Below are positions 36,301 through 49,642 of a DNA stretch of 64,000 nucleotides, in pieces; the stretch's first letter is position 1, and every line of letters starts with the position of its first letter. The notes beneath the pieces are model-generated. The model was not told the origin of the DNA and made no database searches. It saw only the letters and a list, made by a program, of their open reading frames with translations. This stretch comes from Rhizophlyctis rosea. Lineage: Eukaryota > Chytridiomycota > Chytridiomycetes > Rhizophlyctidales > Rhizophlyctidaceae. Where the stretch lies: contig JADGJC010000007.1 in the NCBI GenBank assembly GCA_027596075.1, positions 280,622 through 344,621 of the forward strand, read 5' to 3'. Made by a program: the position numbers and the translations under genes.

Positions 36301-37061
36301 CAGATAAATTGTCGGCAAAATGGAATGGATCTTCCTCGGTAAATGTTCGGAATCTGTATCTAGATAGCACTGGCGCCGCCATATGGAAGACTGTGTTCTG
36401 CTGTGCGGGCAACAGTTTGCTGACTCCTTGGACCAATTTGGGAAGCAAGGCTATTTGTTCCTGGAAAAAGGCAATCGATTAGTTCAAATGACGATGAATA
36501 TGAAGGATAAGGTTGATGTCATATATACCTCTTCCGATAAACGTCCAAATCCCATTTCGACGTAGATAAGTGCGAAACTTCGTACCAAGGCCCCAGAAGT
36601 TGGAGATTTGAATTGATCTACTAGAGCAGGCAAGCATGGAATAGGTAATGCGGGGTTGGATTTGAATCGTTTTGAAACATGGGAGCAAATGGAGGTCGTC
36701 TATGATGATCATGAATTGAGTAAAACTGAATAAAAATTCCATATGCACTAAAATATTTATTGACAACCTTTTGTCGCACTGCCTGATGTGGACTGTCCAA
36801 TTTCTATTGTGGAGCATACACGACGCATATTAGTTGCCGTTCCTTTCAGCTCAACTTTCGACGCAGCGATCACTGACCAAAAGTAACGGCGGCAGGAAGA
36901 CGTTCACGACTTTGACAAACTTGTCTTCTGTGTCTGCTAGGGCAAGCCGCAGCTCCACATTTTCGAGCAATTCTATAGGGTACACATATTTGTTAAATGG
37001 GGTCTGAGCAAGGACTCGTCCAATAACCCATGAGCACGGTACCAAGTTCTTTCTCCGCCAT
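30377..37061 (-). CDS. ECM29: Proteasome adaptor and scaffold ECM29
   Basis: Very large multi-exon gene, read from the ATG at 37061 to the stop at 30377. Ecm29 is a HEAT-repeat protein that binds the 26S proteasome, linking core and regulatory particles and checking faulty assemblies. The first exon is short (MAEKEL). After a 70-nt-class intron it joins ELLENVELRLALADTEDKF and VVNVFLPPLLL, the hallmark N-terminus. HEAT-repeat stretches follow: LRGFAYEAVGLLSRR, GVRWVGGFTADSFTHALEFL, GLGFLIGRLRYRYPSTYESF, RGASMGFGHIAAQAEAELRP with YRYQFDPNQRVAETMKNIWK, and LWNMCFRALDDIKESVRNAA. The last exons give HYGEVLPIAFIGARDPEEE and VWQNVWEENTAGSSGAIRL, then a final repeat ending RKEVSGMDVS. Total is about 1800 residues, the usual size. 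The gene shows alternating C-rich and G-rich blocks. It is head-to-head with SAC3. Confidence 0.95.
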
Positions 37062-37760
37062 GCTTGCAAGCGTGACTCCCCGCAACACGAATGGTAACTG
37101 ATTAGGAGTTGTTCACTTGGAAGTGAACTGTAGTTTTGAACACGGTATAATCACTAGCCAACTTTATAGGTATCCAATAGGGGTTTCTTTTGGAGGAATT
37201 CAAGGGAAGCTGTGAGGTTTGAACTCGAGACATGATGCCTCTTCCTCACCAGGCCACTGCCATCACACCCAATTCCAAGTGCGCAGCGCCCAAATGAATT
37301 TCAAAGCCACTGGCAGCAAGAGACCAGGGTCCTCTGAGACAGGAGAGGCTGTTCGACCAGGGTCAGCACTTGAATCAGGGTTCAGCGGAAGGGTCCTAGG
37401 AGCAAGGCTCAATTCAGTCACGATGACTCACCAGTCACTGACAGACTGAATGACAGCTGTCCATTTCGCTCCCTTTTGTCTTGCGTCTTGCTCTCCCAGC
37501 CAGCGCAGCACTTCTCTTCCTCCAACAGAATTTCCCAAATAACAAACGGCTTCTATCTTGCCGGTTGTGAGGGTATAAACCCGAACTCTCTAGACTACTG
37601 CCCTTCCTCCTGCCAAGCCAGCTAGCCTCAGGAAGGTTTTACTCGGCTCTCAACACTACATCTCTTTCGACAGACAACAGTGGAGAATTATACTGCGACG
37701 GTGAAACTGCCCTCAGGGCTCTTTGGGTAGAGGAACAAAAGCCCTCAAGGCCTTTTCAGC
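37062..37760. other. Divergent promoter region ECM29 / SAC3 with repeats
   Basis: 699 bp between divergent starts. It holds a tRNA-like stretch (37203-37270, listed separately). An 8-bp inverted repeat, ATTCAGTC (37412-37419) and GACTGAAT (37444-37451), is separated by 24 bases. No ORF is supported. Confidence 0.55.
37203..37270 (-). repeat. Degenerate tRNA-like sequence (A-box and B-box), possible SINE remnant
   Basis: On the minus strand, GTTCAAACC (37216-37224) fits an RNA polymerase III B-box (GWTCRANNC). TGGCCTGGTGAGG (37245-37257) fits an A-box. The gap between them is about 20 bases instead of about 31, so an anticodon arm would be missing. I do not call a functional tRNA. A tRNA-derived short interspersed element or chance are the options. 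Confidence 0.3.
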
Positions 37761-40700
37761 ATGGTACGTCCTCTTTCACACCACCTAGTCAGAATAGAGA
37801 TCGTAGGACAACCGACGTGCAAGGGTGACCGCTGACACAAACCCTTTTTTGAAAGGAGCAGGCTAACCAATTCAATGGTGCCGGTCGAGGACAATTTCCC
37901 GTAGGCGCTCAGACATTTGGGGCGCAAAATGGTTACGCACAGACCGGCGGGACCGATGGTGAGCTAACGGTCGGCTTTGGAGGCCCTTCAGCACCTGCGG
38001 GAGGTGCATTCAGAAACGGGGGCGGGGCAGCTCAGTTCCTGTCGCCATCTGGGTTCTCGCAAAGGGGTGGGAGTGGGGCCGGGCAGCGGGGTGGCTTCAA
38101 AGGTCCGGGCACTGGGAAGCATAGTGGTCGCGGCCGTGCTAGACATCTCACAAGGGATTTCCGCATGAACCCCGTTCAACCAGCCGGTATGATCTGCAGC
38201 GAGTGTGAACTTTCATTTGGGACAGCACTGCTTCTTTTCGGTCTTCGATTTCAATCTTCAACGCGAAACTAAATCCATTGTTCATACTTGCTCTCTCCTC
38301 TCGAACAAACGTTTGGATATATGGCAGCGTCCGCACTCACTTCCACATTTGGCGCTGGTGGCGTCGACGCATTTGCTGAAGACCAGTCCGGCTCTGGAGG
38401 GGACGATGACCAAATGATGGATGACGGTGGGATGTCTGATGGATCAGCATCGGGCTGGCAGCAGTCGGGATCTCCGTCATTTACGCCGGCGCCTCTTGCG
38501 GCCAATTCCTTTGCACAATCAGCGTTTACGGGAACCAAACCATTCGGATCACAATTTGCTCCCGGCAGTCCGCGCGCAGGCCAAGGGGCATTTGGGTCGA
38601 CATCTGTTTTTGCCAATATGAGGTAAGACGTGCCAATTAAGAATGTTGAACAGTATCCTGATTCATTCCTTTGACAGTACAAATAGTGCTTCTCTGGCCG
38701 TTCAAGAACGCGCAACCCAACCGAAACAAAGAAGTCATAAAGAAGGGAATTCCGTGCGCACACGGATTGCCGAGACATTTCAGAAGGTTCGTTGCGGAAC
38801 GATTCAGCATGCTGTCGTTGGAGTGGTGAATATCGTCGTTAACAAAGGCAACCGCAGATGAAAGAGCAACGACCGGCAATGATGCAGAAGTTCATCAAGG
38901 AAGGGACGATGATGGACCCGCAAAAGAGATACAGACTTGAGGAAGCATTCGATTTGGTTGGGCAGTGTCAGACCATGTGCCCAGAGTACGAAAGCTTTGA
39001 GCGGGGCGCTCATGGGCCATTGCACGAATTTGAGAAGGTCGGTTAGTGCTTTCTTTTGGCGAGATGGCGGCGTTCGCATTGAAGACATAACATTTCATCG
39101 CCAGAGTGAACAATACGACGAAAACGGCAATCAAGTTACATATAGCGATGGTGACCCAGTAATGGAGATGAATCCAGACTTGACGGTCAAACGCTATCGT
39201 AGGGCCGCGGCCGATGACGAAAAGCCCTTACCTAGTGACATTCGTCCTGCTCCGGTGCTGAAGGTAATTGGCTGTAACGATCCTGTAGACTTTTGACGAT
39301 GGATACTGATAACTGGCTACGCAGAGAACCTTAGACTACCTTTTCTATACAATATTGGAAGAGAAGGGCCTCGCGGAATCGCACTCGTTCATTCGAGACC
39401 GTACCCGGGCCATCAGAACCGATCTTACCTTGCAAAACATCCGCGACATGAATGCTGTAGAGATAGACGAGCGTATTGCTCGCTTTCATTTGATTACGGC
39501 GCACCAGCTATGCGAGATGGAAGGATTTGACTACAAGCTTGAGTTGGAGCAACTTCGCAAAAGTATGTGGATACTACATAAGAAGGACACCTGGGCAAAA
39601 TACTCATCTATTACTATAGCACTACAATCATTAAAGGAGTTCTATGACGAGCTCCGCCAACGTGGCGTAGTTGCGCCCAACGAAGCCGAGTTCAGGGCAT
39701 ACTATCTGATGACGCACATTGATCTCGACGAGTTGAGGTTCAGTCAAGTCCTGCAGCAGTCGAACCATTTGCTGGGCCATCCCTACCTGCAATTGGCCTG
39801 CAAATTGAGGAGCCTACTGAAGGGAGTATATCCGAAGGGCAAAGATCTCACCTTGACTGCCTACGCGAAGCTCTTCAACACGATTGCATCCCCATCCACA
39901 CCTTACCTACTTGCGTGCGCGCTGCATACTCATTTCCTTGCGATAAGGCAGAAGGCGTTGCGGGATATGTTTACGACGATCAAGTCGACACATGCGGCGG
40001 GGGATACGTTGTATCCGTTGTTGGATGTTGTGAAGTTGCTTGGATATGATTCGGAGGAGAAGGCGCTTGCGGCGGTGAATCATTTTAATTTTGCGACGTT
40101 TACGAGGGATGGGGTGATGTATGTTGATTTTGATCCGGATAAGAGGAGGCCGTATAAAGGTATGGGTCTTTGAACTGAGATTCTCATTGCGAGCCAATTG
40201 GAACTGAATTTCGAAATTGCAGAGGGGGAAAAGGATCCTTTGGTTCGACGGGTTGAACATCGGTTGTTGGAGTCGAAAGTGGGCAATCCAATTACACCGG
40301 CAACATGGATCGCGTTGATTGATGGACAGATACCCCCCTTGACGCAACCTGTCCCCGATCCGATTCCTACCCTTTCCACTCGTATGCCTGTGTCGCGACT
40401 GGCGGCAACCGGGCTTTTCGACCCTGATACATCTACGCCGTCATCTATATTTGCAGTTACTCTCACCCCTCTGGAGAAACAGGCTTCCCGCTTGTTGGTA
40501 TCACCGCCTTCCTCGCCCTTCGTGTCCGCTTCTGGACCTTCCGCCGCTCCCAAAGTAGATGGACCTAGTCAGCCAGGGAGCGTGGGCCCAATACCTGCGG
40601 GTGCATCCAACGCTTGGTCAGGGATCAATGTTCCACCATCCAATATCCCCTTTCCCGCCTCCGCTCCTTCTGCCCCACCCGCATTCCCTGCGCTTGCGAG

Positions 40701-43700
40701 ACCTTCAGCTGCCGGCGGCTTCCAGATGCCGAATGGCTCACCAGCACCTCCTCCACCCGTTCCCGCATCTGCTTCTTGGATATCGAACGTCGCTCAGCCG
40801 GCCGTCAGTATACCTGCATCCGCAGCAACTACAACACCAGTAAATCAGTTCAACGTCGGCAATGTACAGCAGGTTAATGGAATAGCCATAACCTCAACCG
40901 CACCGCCGATCCAAAATGTGGCAGGCCTCACTTCAAACGCCAATGGGATAGTGTCTTCTACATTCCCCATCACCCCAGCCCAACCCGCACCAACGCAAAA
41001 CGTCGGTGCGCTCTTCACCCCACCGAGTTTCCAGGATAGCACAAAGGTTGTACGAAGCTTTCCACCGTTAACGGGCGGACCCGCCTTTCCTGTCGCTCCG
41101 TCGCAACCGACGGCACAAACCAATCAGCAGTCCTTCAGTACGTCTTGGCAAACATCTGTTACAATATCCGGCTCAAATCAGTCTGGTGGATCTTCGTCCA
41201 CATCGTTCTTTACAGCGTCACAGCCATCAGTTCCACCGGCAATACCGATCATTACCGTGCAATCTCCTACACCGGCAGCTAATGCACAACAACCGTTTAC
41301 TCCTTTCTCCTTATTCCCAACCGCAGCAGTAGCACAGCAACCTCCAGCGCAGGCTGGTAATGTTGTGCAGTCGTCGCCTTCGCTCTCCATGTTCTCGACC
41401 ACGCCGATACTGCAACCATCTCCAGCCCCACCGGCGGCTGCATCGAACATGGCGGGCTCGCAAACGTTACCGGCACAACCGGCTCAACCAACTCCAAGTG
41501 CTATCTTTGTCTCACCTTCCGTATATCCTCCGGCGCCGATCCCGCTCCCATCAACCCCATCAATAGCAACCGTGTCAAACATTCCAGTAACGTCGAACAT
41601 GGAGAGCGCAACAGCTCCTGCGAATCGACTGGCATCGGTTGTACCGACCACTGGAGGGACACGTGCGTCACCAGTAACGAATGGACCCATACCTCAACGT
41701 CGCGCATCAGTAGCAACCCCAACTCCAAAAGTCGTGCCAGTAGGTAGGAACGAGGATGCGGCCCAAAGTGGAGATGAAAGTGCCAGTGAAGCATGGGACG
41801 GGCGGCAAATTGATAATCGTCGGGACGTATCGGCTGAGATTGATGCAGAAAGGCAGCGGCAGAAGGCAGCCAAGAAGCTTGCCAGCATGCAAAGCTGTGC
41901 GACGGGACCTAGCTGGACTACTCCTGTGAAGAAGCAGATTGTTGGGATCTCACCGGGGAAGAAGGTGGCCCTGCAAAAGTTTACGGTATGTGGGAAAAAA
42001 AATTGAGATTTTCATTGTCGTTATCTTTGAACTAATGTACTCCCACCCTTCAGGCGACCCGTCCAACCGTAGAATCCCTCAATATCGCGGAGATTGTGCT
42101 TCCTCACCTCCTAGCACGAGAAGCGGAAACGAATCAGCCGCGCACCATTCATTTCAAATTGGCGGTTAATACTCCTTGGGATGGGGCGAGCACGGTGCAG
42201 GGTGCGATGTGCGGTAGCATGCTGCGAAGATTGATGGGGTCTTCGGATACGGAGGATGAGCAGCTGGATCCGCATGTGACGTCTTGTCGGGTACTTCAGA
42301 AGACGGGTGCGACGGGGAGGTTTTCGGAGTGTTGGGGGGTTGTGAGTCATGTGGATGTTGCGTGGGAGGGTGGGAGTGAAGTTGTGGTGAGTTTGTTTTG
42401 TGAGGTTTTGAGATTGAGGTTTGGTTATTGATGATTGATGGATAGCCGAATGCGAAGGCGCTTGGTTCTGGTATCAATGTTGCGTTGTTCCAGTTCGATG
42501 TTTTGAATGAGGAGGAGGTTGTGGAACAGTGAGTATTTGGTGCATCGCTTTTGCTTGACTTCTCATGAATTAAGAATCTGTCAAAAATAGAACTTTCTGG
42601 GAATACGAGCGAAAGCGCATGGAGGGTTTCTTGAAGACGTTGCCTCTTCAGGCCAAGCGAGCGGGGCACAGGATTCCGGTTGTTCTCGTGCACTGGACGG
42701 ATCAGGAGTCAGCTGAAGATATTCGAACGCGAGCGTCGAATGCGCTTAGATTGAAGGATATCAGCGCAACGTATCCGGTTGAGAGCTTTATTTGGGTGCA
42801 TGTGCCTCTCGCGGAAGGTCTCAACAATTCGTCGGTGGCGTCAAGGGCTATTGTTGAAGGATTGAAAGACGCTTTGGAGATATGTCCGCTTGAGCCAGAC
42901 TTCAAATTCAATGCATACTATGGTAAGCGATGACGTATGATTTGTGGATATGTGCAGGCACTGACCCACATTCATAGACTTTTTGGAGAAGCGGCTGTTG
43001 GGAAGAGGGGTTTATTGGGCTTCGGAGCGCCAGATTGAACGACAATGTACTCGTAATATGGGTATGTTTCCTACTACGTACCGGCGATCGTTGGCAGGAG
43101 CTCTGAAACCATGTTACCTCCACAGCATTGAACCCATCACGGAACGCATCGATCTTCAATACTCTGGTCGACAACTTCAACAATTGCCTGGAGGCTTTCG
43201 TCAATGTCGTGGCGAACCCTGGAAATGAAGAAATCGCCTTCCCGGCGGCGGAGTTTGCGTACGTGGGAGACGGTGATCATGGGAAGGAGCGTGGGCGGGT
43301 TCCGTTGGATTGGAACGATGTTGAGAGAATCAATAGCGTTCAGGATGAGTTCCGGATGTTTGGCGTTCCCCGTCTGAGTGAGGGTGGGGATGAGGTGGTT
43401 CCGGAGTTGGAGGAGTGGGGTGGACATCTTCCGGAGGTTTTAAGGTGGGTTTTGGTTTTGGAGTTGTTGTTCTGGGAATGTTAAGCTGACAACGTTGGTT
43501 ATTTTTGCAGACCTTTGTGGACGATGTATTACGGTGTTGCGTTGAAGGTCACGAGCAACCTTGAAGTAGAGGATGTGGAGGCAAAGTTGCAGAAGATTGC
43601 GCACCGGTTTTCGGAGTTTGCGACCAACATCGATGGTACGGATGTTTGACAGCCAATTCACGATGTCATAGTGCTCACAAAATTCGTTCTTTCATCTGCA

Positions 43701-44373
43701 ATAGAGGGCCATAACTTCCCCGTCATCGAACTCGCGAACGATATCTTCGGCATGGTGTCGACCGCCTTGGATGAGAAACTTCAAACACACGAACTGCTCA
43801 AGATTCTGCCGTACCTGCCGCAATTGGCTGATAAATATGCGCGAGTCGCCAGCGAGTCCATACACCATCGAATGGCAAAATGGCATTCGACTGTGGTGAC
43901 TTGGAAGCGGGAAGATGGGAAACGGAAACATTCGGTGGGGGATGGTGCGGAGGGGAACCTTAAGGTGAATGGATCGCCGCCGAAGAGGAGGCGGGAAAGT
44001 GGGGGTGAAGTGGGGATTAGGCAAGATAAGGGGAAGGGGCCGGTGGTTGCGTTGGAGAATGAGCAGATGCATGTCAGGTAAGCAGTTTTTGTCGGTGTGC
44101 ATCATCTTTACGCCTGCTGACATTTTTGGATTTTTTCAGTCCCGCACGACGTCAAAACACTCCCCTCCCGCAAATCCCCGCCGTTCGTGCTATCGAAACC
44201 CCCATATCACCAGATCGCGACGCAGAAGTAGCGCGTTTGGCGGCACAACAAAAGTCGTTAGATGACACCATTCGGGCTATGGAGGCTTCTTTGAAAGAAG
44301 CGGAAGCAAGAGAAGGGCAAATCGAGAGTCATCCGCCGCCGCTCGCGTTACTCGCGATTTTGGAGGAATCGTG
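37761..44373 (+). CDS. SAC3: SAC3/GANP mRNA-export scaffold with animal-type C-terminal extension
   Basis: A long multi-exon gene of about 1900 residues. Sac3/GANP is the scaffold of TREX-2 at nuclear pores, linking transcription to mRNA export. The first coding exon is just ATG (37761-37763). The second opens ANQFNGAGRGQFPVGAQTFG, a Gly/Phe-rich FG-like arm with an RGG-like patch. The Sac3/GANP helical domain follows (about 38860-40160): CQTMCPEYESFER, LTVKRYRRAAADD, ESHSFIRDRTRAIRTDL, then ERIARFHLITAHQLCE. A long Pro/Ala/Ser-rich region (40400-41700) comes next, then a basic coiled segment (AEIDAERQRQKAAKKLA). The C-terminal third (42060-43900) resembles the MCM3AP part of GANP: HFKLAVNTPWDGA, VPNAKALGSGINVALFQFD, IPVVLVHWTDQES, ESFIWVHVPLAEG. 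The final exon holds a coiled coil ending PLALLAILEES. Confidence 0.9.
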
Positions 44374-44710
44374 ATGGGAGCGGGAGGGGACGTTTTTTTT
44401 GTATAAATAATGTGTTTCATGTATTATAGCTTGCCTTTGGGAATTTTTAAATGTAATACTTGTATGATACCCAGAATACACGATTTGTTTGGCACTGCTT
44501 TCGGCTTAAGTTGCCGGAACGATTTGTGAGAATCGAATAAGTTGTCCGTATTTTATCGGGTATTGCACACAAGAAACCACATTCCCGGGGAACTCTCTCC
44601 ACTCCCACTCCGGCTGCTTCCAATTCCAACCGCCCATCATCGCGAGCCTTAGATCCCAACACCAGGCGTCACACCCGCCCAAACCCAACAACACCGTACA
44701 GCACTACCTA
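44374..44710. other. Intergenic, no gene seen
   Basis: 337 bp between the convergent stops of SAC3 and the MAP kinase gene. It should hold both 3' ends. Nothing else is visible. Confidence 0.6.
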
Positions 44711-46950
<2,240 letters not shown>

Positions 46951-47446
46951 CGTGCTTGGAGAAAGGCTTGCGCGTGTTCAAAATTTACTATGGATGCATA
47001 CACCGGTGGACCGCGAAAGTGTTGGGACAATAAGCAGGAAGTGTACGAGCTTTATGTCAGGAGGACTGGTAGTAGACCGGAGCCGATTGACATTATTCAC
47101 GGTGTATTGAGGGGAACGAGGCGATGAATCTGGATCGGTGGATTGGTTGATTACTTGATCTTCCCACGCCACAAGCCACAAGGTCCATGCATTGTGGTTC
47201 TTCATCCTCCACACCCCAGCGACATCTTTCCGCCATATTCATTGTCCCCAGCACCCATCAACAAGTGCAGAAGAAGTTAGTTAGAGCCACGTACAAAAGC
47301 AATTTTATCACCAATGTACGCCTTTTGGTATGTGGCATGAAGTATCGTGAATTTTCACTTTTTGCTTGCATCATGTACAGTAATTGGATCAAGCAGTTCG
47401 ATCTGTGTATGTACATATATAAATGATATGGTATGTGCTTAATAAG
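46951..47446. other. Intergenic, no gene seen
   Basis: About 500 bp between the MAP kinase start and the aquaglyceroporin stop (both minus strand). Short frames at 46880-47214 are shadows of the kinase start or unsupported. Confidence 0.55.
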
Positions 47447-48985
47447 TTACAGTTCATGGAGCGTAGCTCTTACGGCCAAGAAGAGTGCTCCACCCAGGGC
47501 CCCGCCCGCTAACATAGCTACCGATTGAATTAGTCCATACTCCCATTCACTTGGGCCTTTCCCAGCGATCGGAAGGACGTAATGTGCAAAGCGAGTGGCG
47601 AGGTCACGAGCAGGCTGAAGAGGAATCTCGTCAGCAAAAGGAATATAAATTTCGTACTGTAATAATGACATGCACAACTTACATTAGCAGCAAATCCTGT
47701 CGGTCCACCCAAACTCAACACCAGCAACGTAACAAGCAAGGAGATCAAAAAAGGTACATCAAGTTTGCCAGCCGCAGGTGTTGTTCCCGAAGGTGCGAAT
47801 CCCTTTTGTATGCACAGTGCACCAAAGATCAGCATGCAAGTGCCCACCAGTTCCACAAAGAAGTTGTGTGGTAAAATCCAGATGGCAGGGCGGGTACAGA
47901 AAATGGAGAGTTTCGTGTTTTGATCGGCGATGATGGCTGCTTTGGTGAGAGGTGGGATGGTCGGACGTTTAAGGCTGGAATTTGAGGGCGGGCGGGGAGG
48001 AGGTTGGGACGGGGCAGGAGTGGGATTGGGAATAGAATTCGCGTTCAGAGTGACTGTCGAAGACGAGAATGGAACGATGGCAGAGCCCTCTTCAGTTTCG
48101 CTCGAGCCCTCATCAGGTTCACTTGAGAGCTGCTGAGTTTTCAATAGCACTCTGTCCATCCGCTCCAACTTCCTGTGCAAGTCCGCCACTTGTATACTAT
48201 GACGCCGCCTAGTGTCACTTGGTTTCCTAGTCCGCGCTGCTTCAACATCCTGGAAAGGTACCCCCGGCGTGTGTGGAACAGATTGCGCCGCAAATGGGAT
48301 GGGCACATCCTCGTATTCCAACTCCTTCAATTGTTCTCCGAAGACAGCTTTCATGACATCTTCGGAGCCGCTGCCATCAACAGCCTGAGGAGTTGGAAGG
48401 TTTGTGTTGCTACCGAGATGCAGGTAATACTTTGCTACACGGAGCTGGTCGTAGATGGAGGGTGCCGCGGATATTTGGGACCGATACGACGCGATGCGGA
48501 GCGCTGACTTTGACAAAGAGTCACGAGTGCGTAGGAGTTGATTTGTCGGAGAACTGTACGGGTGAGGCAAATGTAAACAAACTATTTCTTCAGGTTTCGC
48601 AGCCATGCCTTTACCTTTCAACTTCCGGAACTGTTCTGAAATGCGGCCAGTACATAAAGAACACCATGCATGCGGCAACAAAACCCGCAACCATTTCCAC
48701 CGCTATTGTGGCCAGCATTTCGACGAAACTCAACTCTCCAATGACCCACAGTGCCAGAGCCATTGCGGGGTTTAAATGCGCCGACGCATAGGAGAAAATG
48801 GCAATGGAGACGCCGAAGGCGAGGCCAAACCCGAACGCAACTCCAAAAAATCCCAAGCCATGACCTTTGGTTTTCGGCAGGAGCTCGTTGGCTAGCAGGG
48901 AGAGACCAGTAACCAAGGCGAATAAGGTCGCTAGAAATTCGGTCAGAAGCCGGTGATTGAGCGAATATGGTCCAGTGTAAGCCAT
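47447..48985 (-). CDS. Aquaglyceroporin with a large loop-C insertion
   Basis: Three exons, 48615-48985, 47683-48553 and 47447-47614, give 469 residues. This is a major intrinsic protein channel. The first half has helix 1 (LLTEFLATLFALVTGLSLLA), helix 2, and loop B with the first NPA box in SAHLNPAMALA. Helix 3 is IAVEMVAGFVAACMVFFMYW. The second half starts FFVELVGTCMLIFGALCIQ, then helix 5, and loop E with the second box, GFAANPARD, whose Asp after Arg marks glycerol-permeable members. The last helix is SVAMLAGGALGGALFLAV. About 215 residues lie between helix 3 and helix 4, where loop C normally has 20-40. This stretch is Ser/Pro-rich with a basic patch (RTRKPSDTRRRHS) and acidic runs. Loop C is extracellular in the standard topology. 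The start is the ATG at 48985 (MAYTGPYSL); the longer frame to 49111 has no helix before it. Confidence 0.9.
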
Positions 48986-49642
48986 GGTGAAAAATGTCAG
49001 GTCAAGGTGAAAAACGTCAGTTGACCAGACGAAGAAAACGGTCCCTGGGAAATTGCTATCGGCGTTCCTTTTATCAATTTTCCTGGACGCTGGCTTCTTG
49101 CCACGGCTCATCGGAGATGCGTAGCCTGGACCCGCACCGCCGCGACCTGTCGGAATCCAGACTCACCCTAAAACCATCGGACGCATCGCGCATCGATTCA
49201 TGCGTCAACAACGGTTGTCAATTTTGCAAACTGTCCCACAATTTCGGAGAGTCCCGTCGCTTTGCTTTGTACCACAGTTGTGCACCGTCGGGTTGCTCGA
49301 GTGGCGCCTAGGCCACACTGTGATGCTGTAATCACCCGCAACCTTGCGGGTGCCGGATAAACGAATGCCCTACCCTGTCATGTTGAGTCATTTGCGCCAC
49401 GATGCCCCCCGCAGCCCCAAGGCCCCACATCATATGGGCCCCATATGGGCCCCACATGGGGCAGCCCCGCCGTTGGATCCCACCACCTCCACCTCCATCC
49501 GCAGCTTTCCCATGCAGTGGTGATCTAACAAGAATCAATCCGTTAGTCCGCAAGCAAGAGCCGCGGTGTCAGCATATTGCTAGGAACTACAGGAAGGCTT
49601 GTGACCGCTACGTCGTAGTAATTTTGGTCTTGATAGTTCAAG
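48986..49642. other. Divergent promoter region aquaglyceroporin / USO1 with short tandem repeat
   Basis: 657 bp between divergent starts. It holds an 11-bp tandem repeat (49431-49463, listed separately). No ORF is supported; 48994-49311 overlaps the aquaglyceroporin leader. Confidence 0.55.
49431..49463. repeat. 11-bp tandem repeat, near-palindromic
   Basis: The unit CATATGGGCCC occurs twice in tandem (49431-49441 and 49442-49452). A third, diverged copy, CACATGGGGC, follows. The joined units are partly self-complementary because GGGCCC and ATAT are palindromic. Confidence 0.7.

Noticed and set aside
37200..37270. Functional tRNA gene
   Set aside because: A/B-box spacing is too short for an anticodon arm, so only a tRNA-like remnant is listed.
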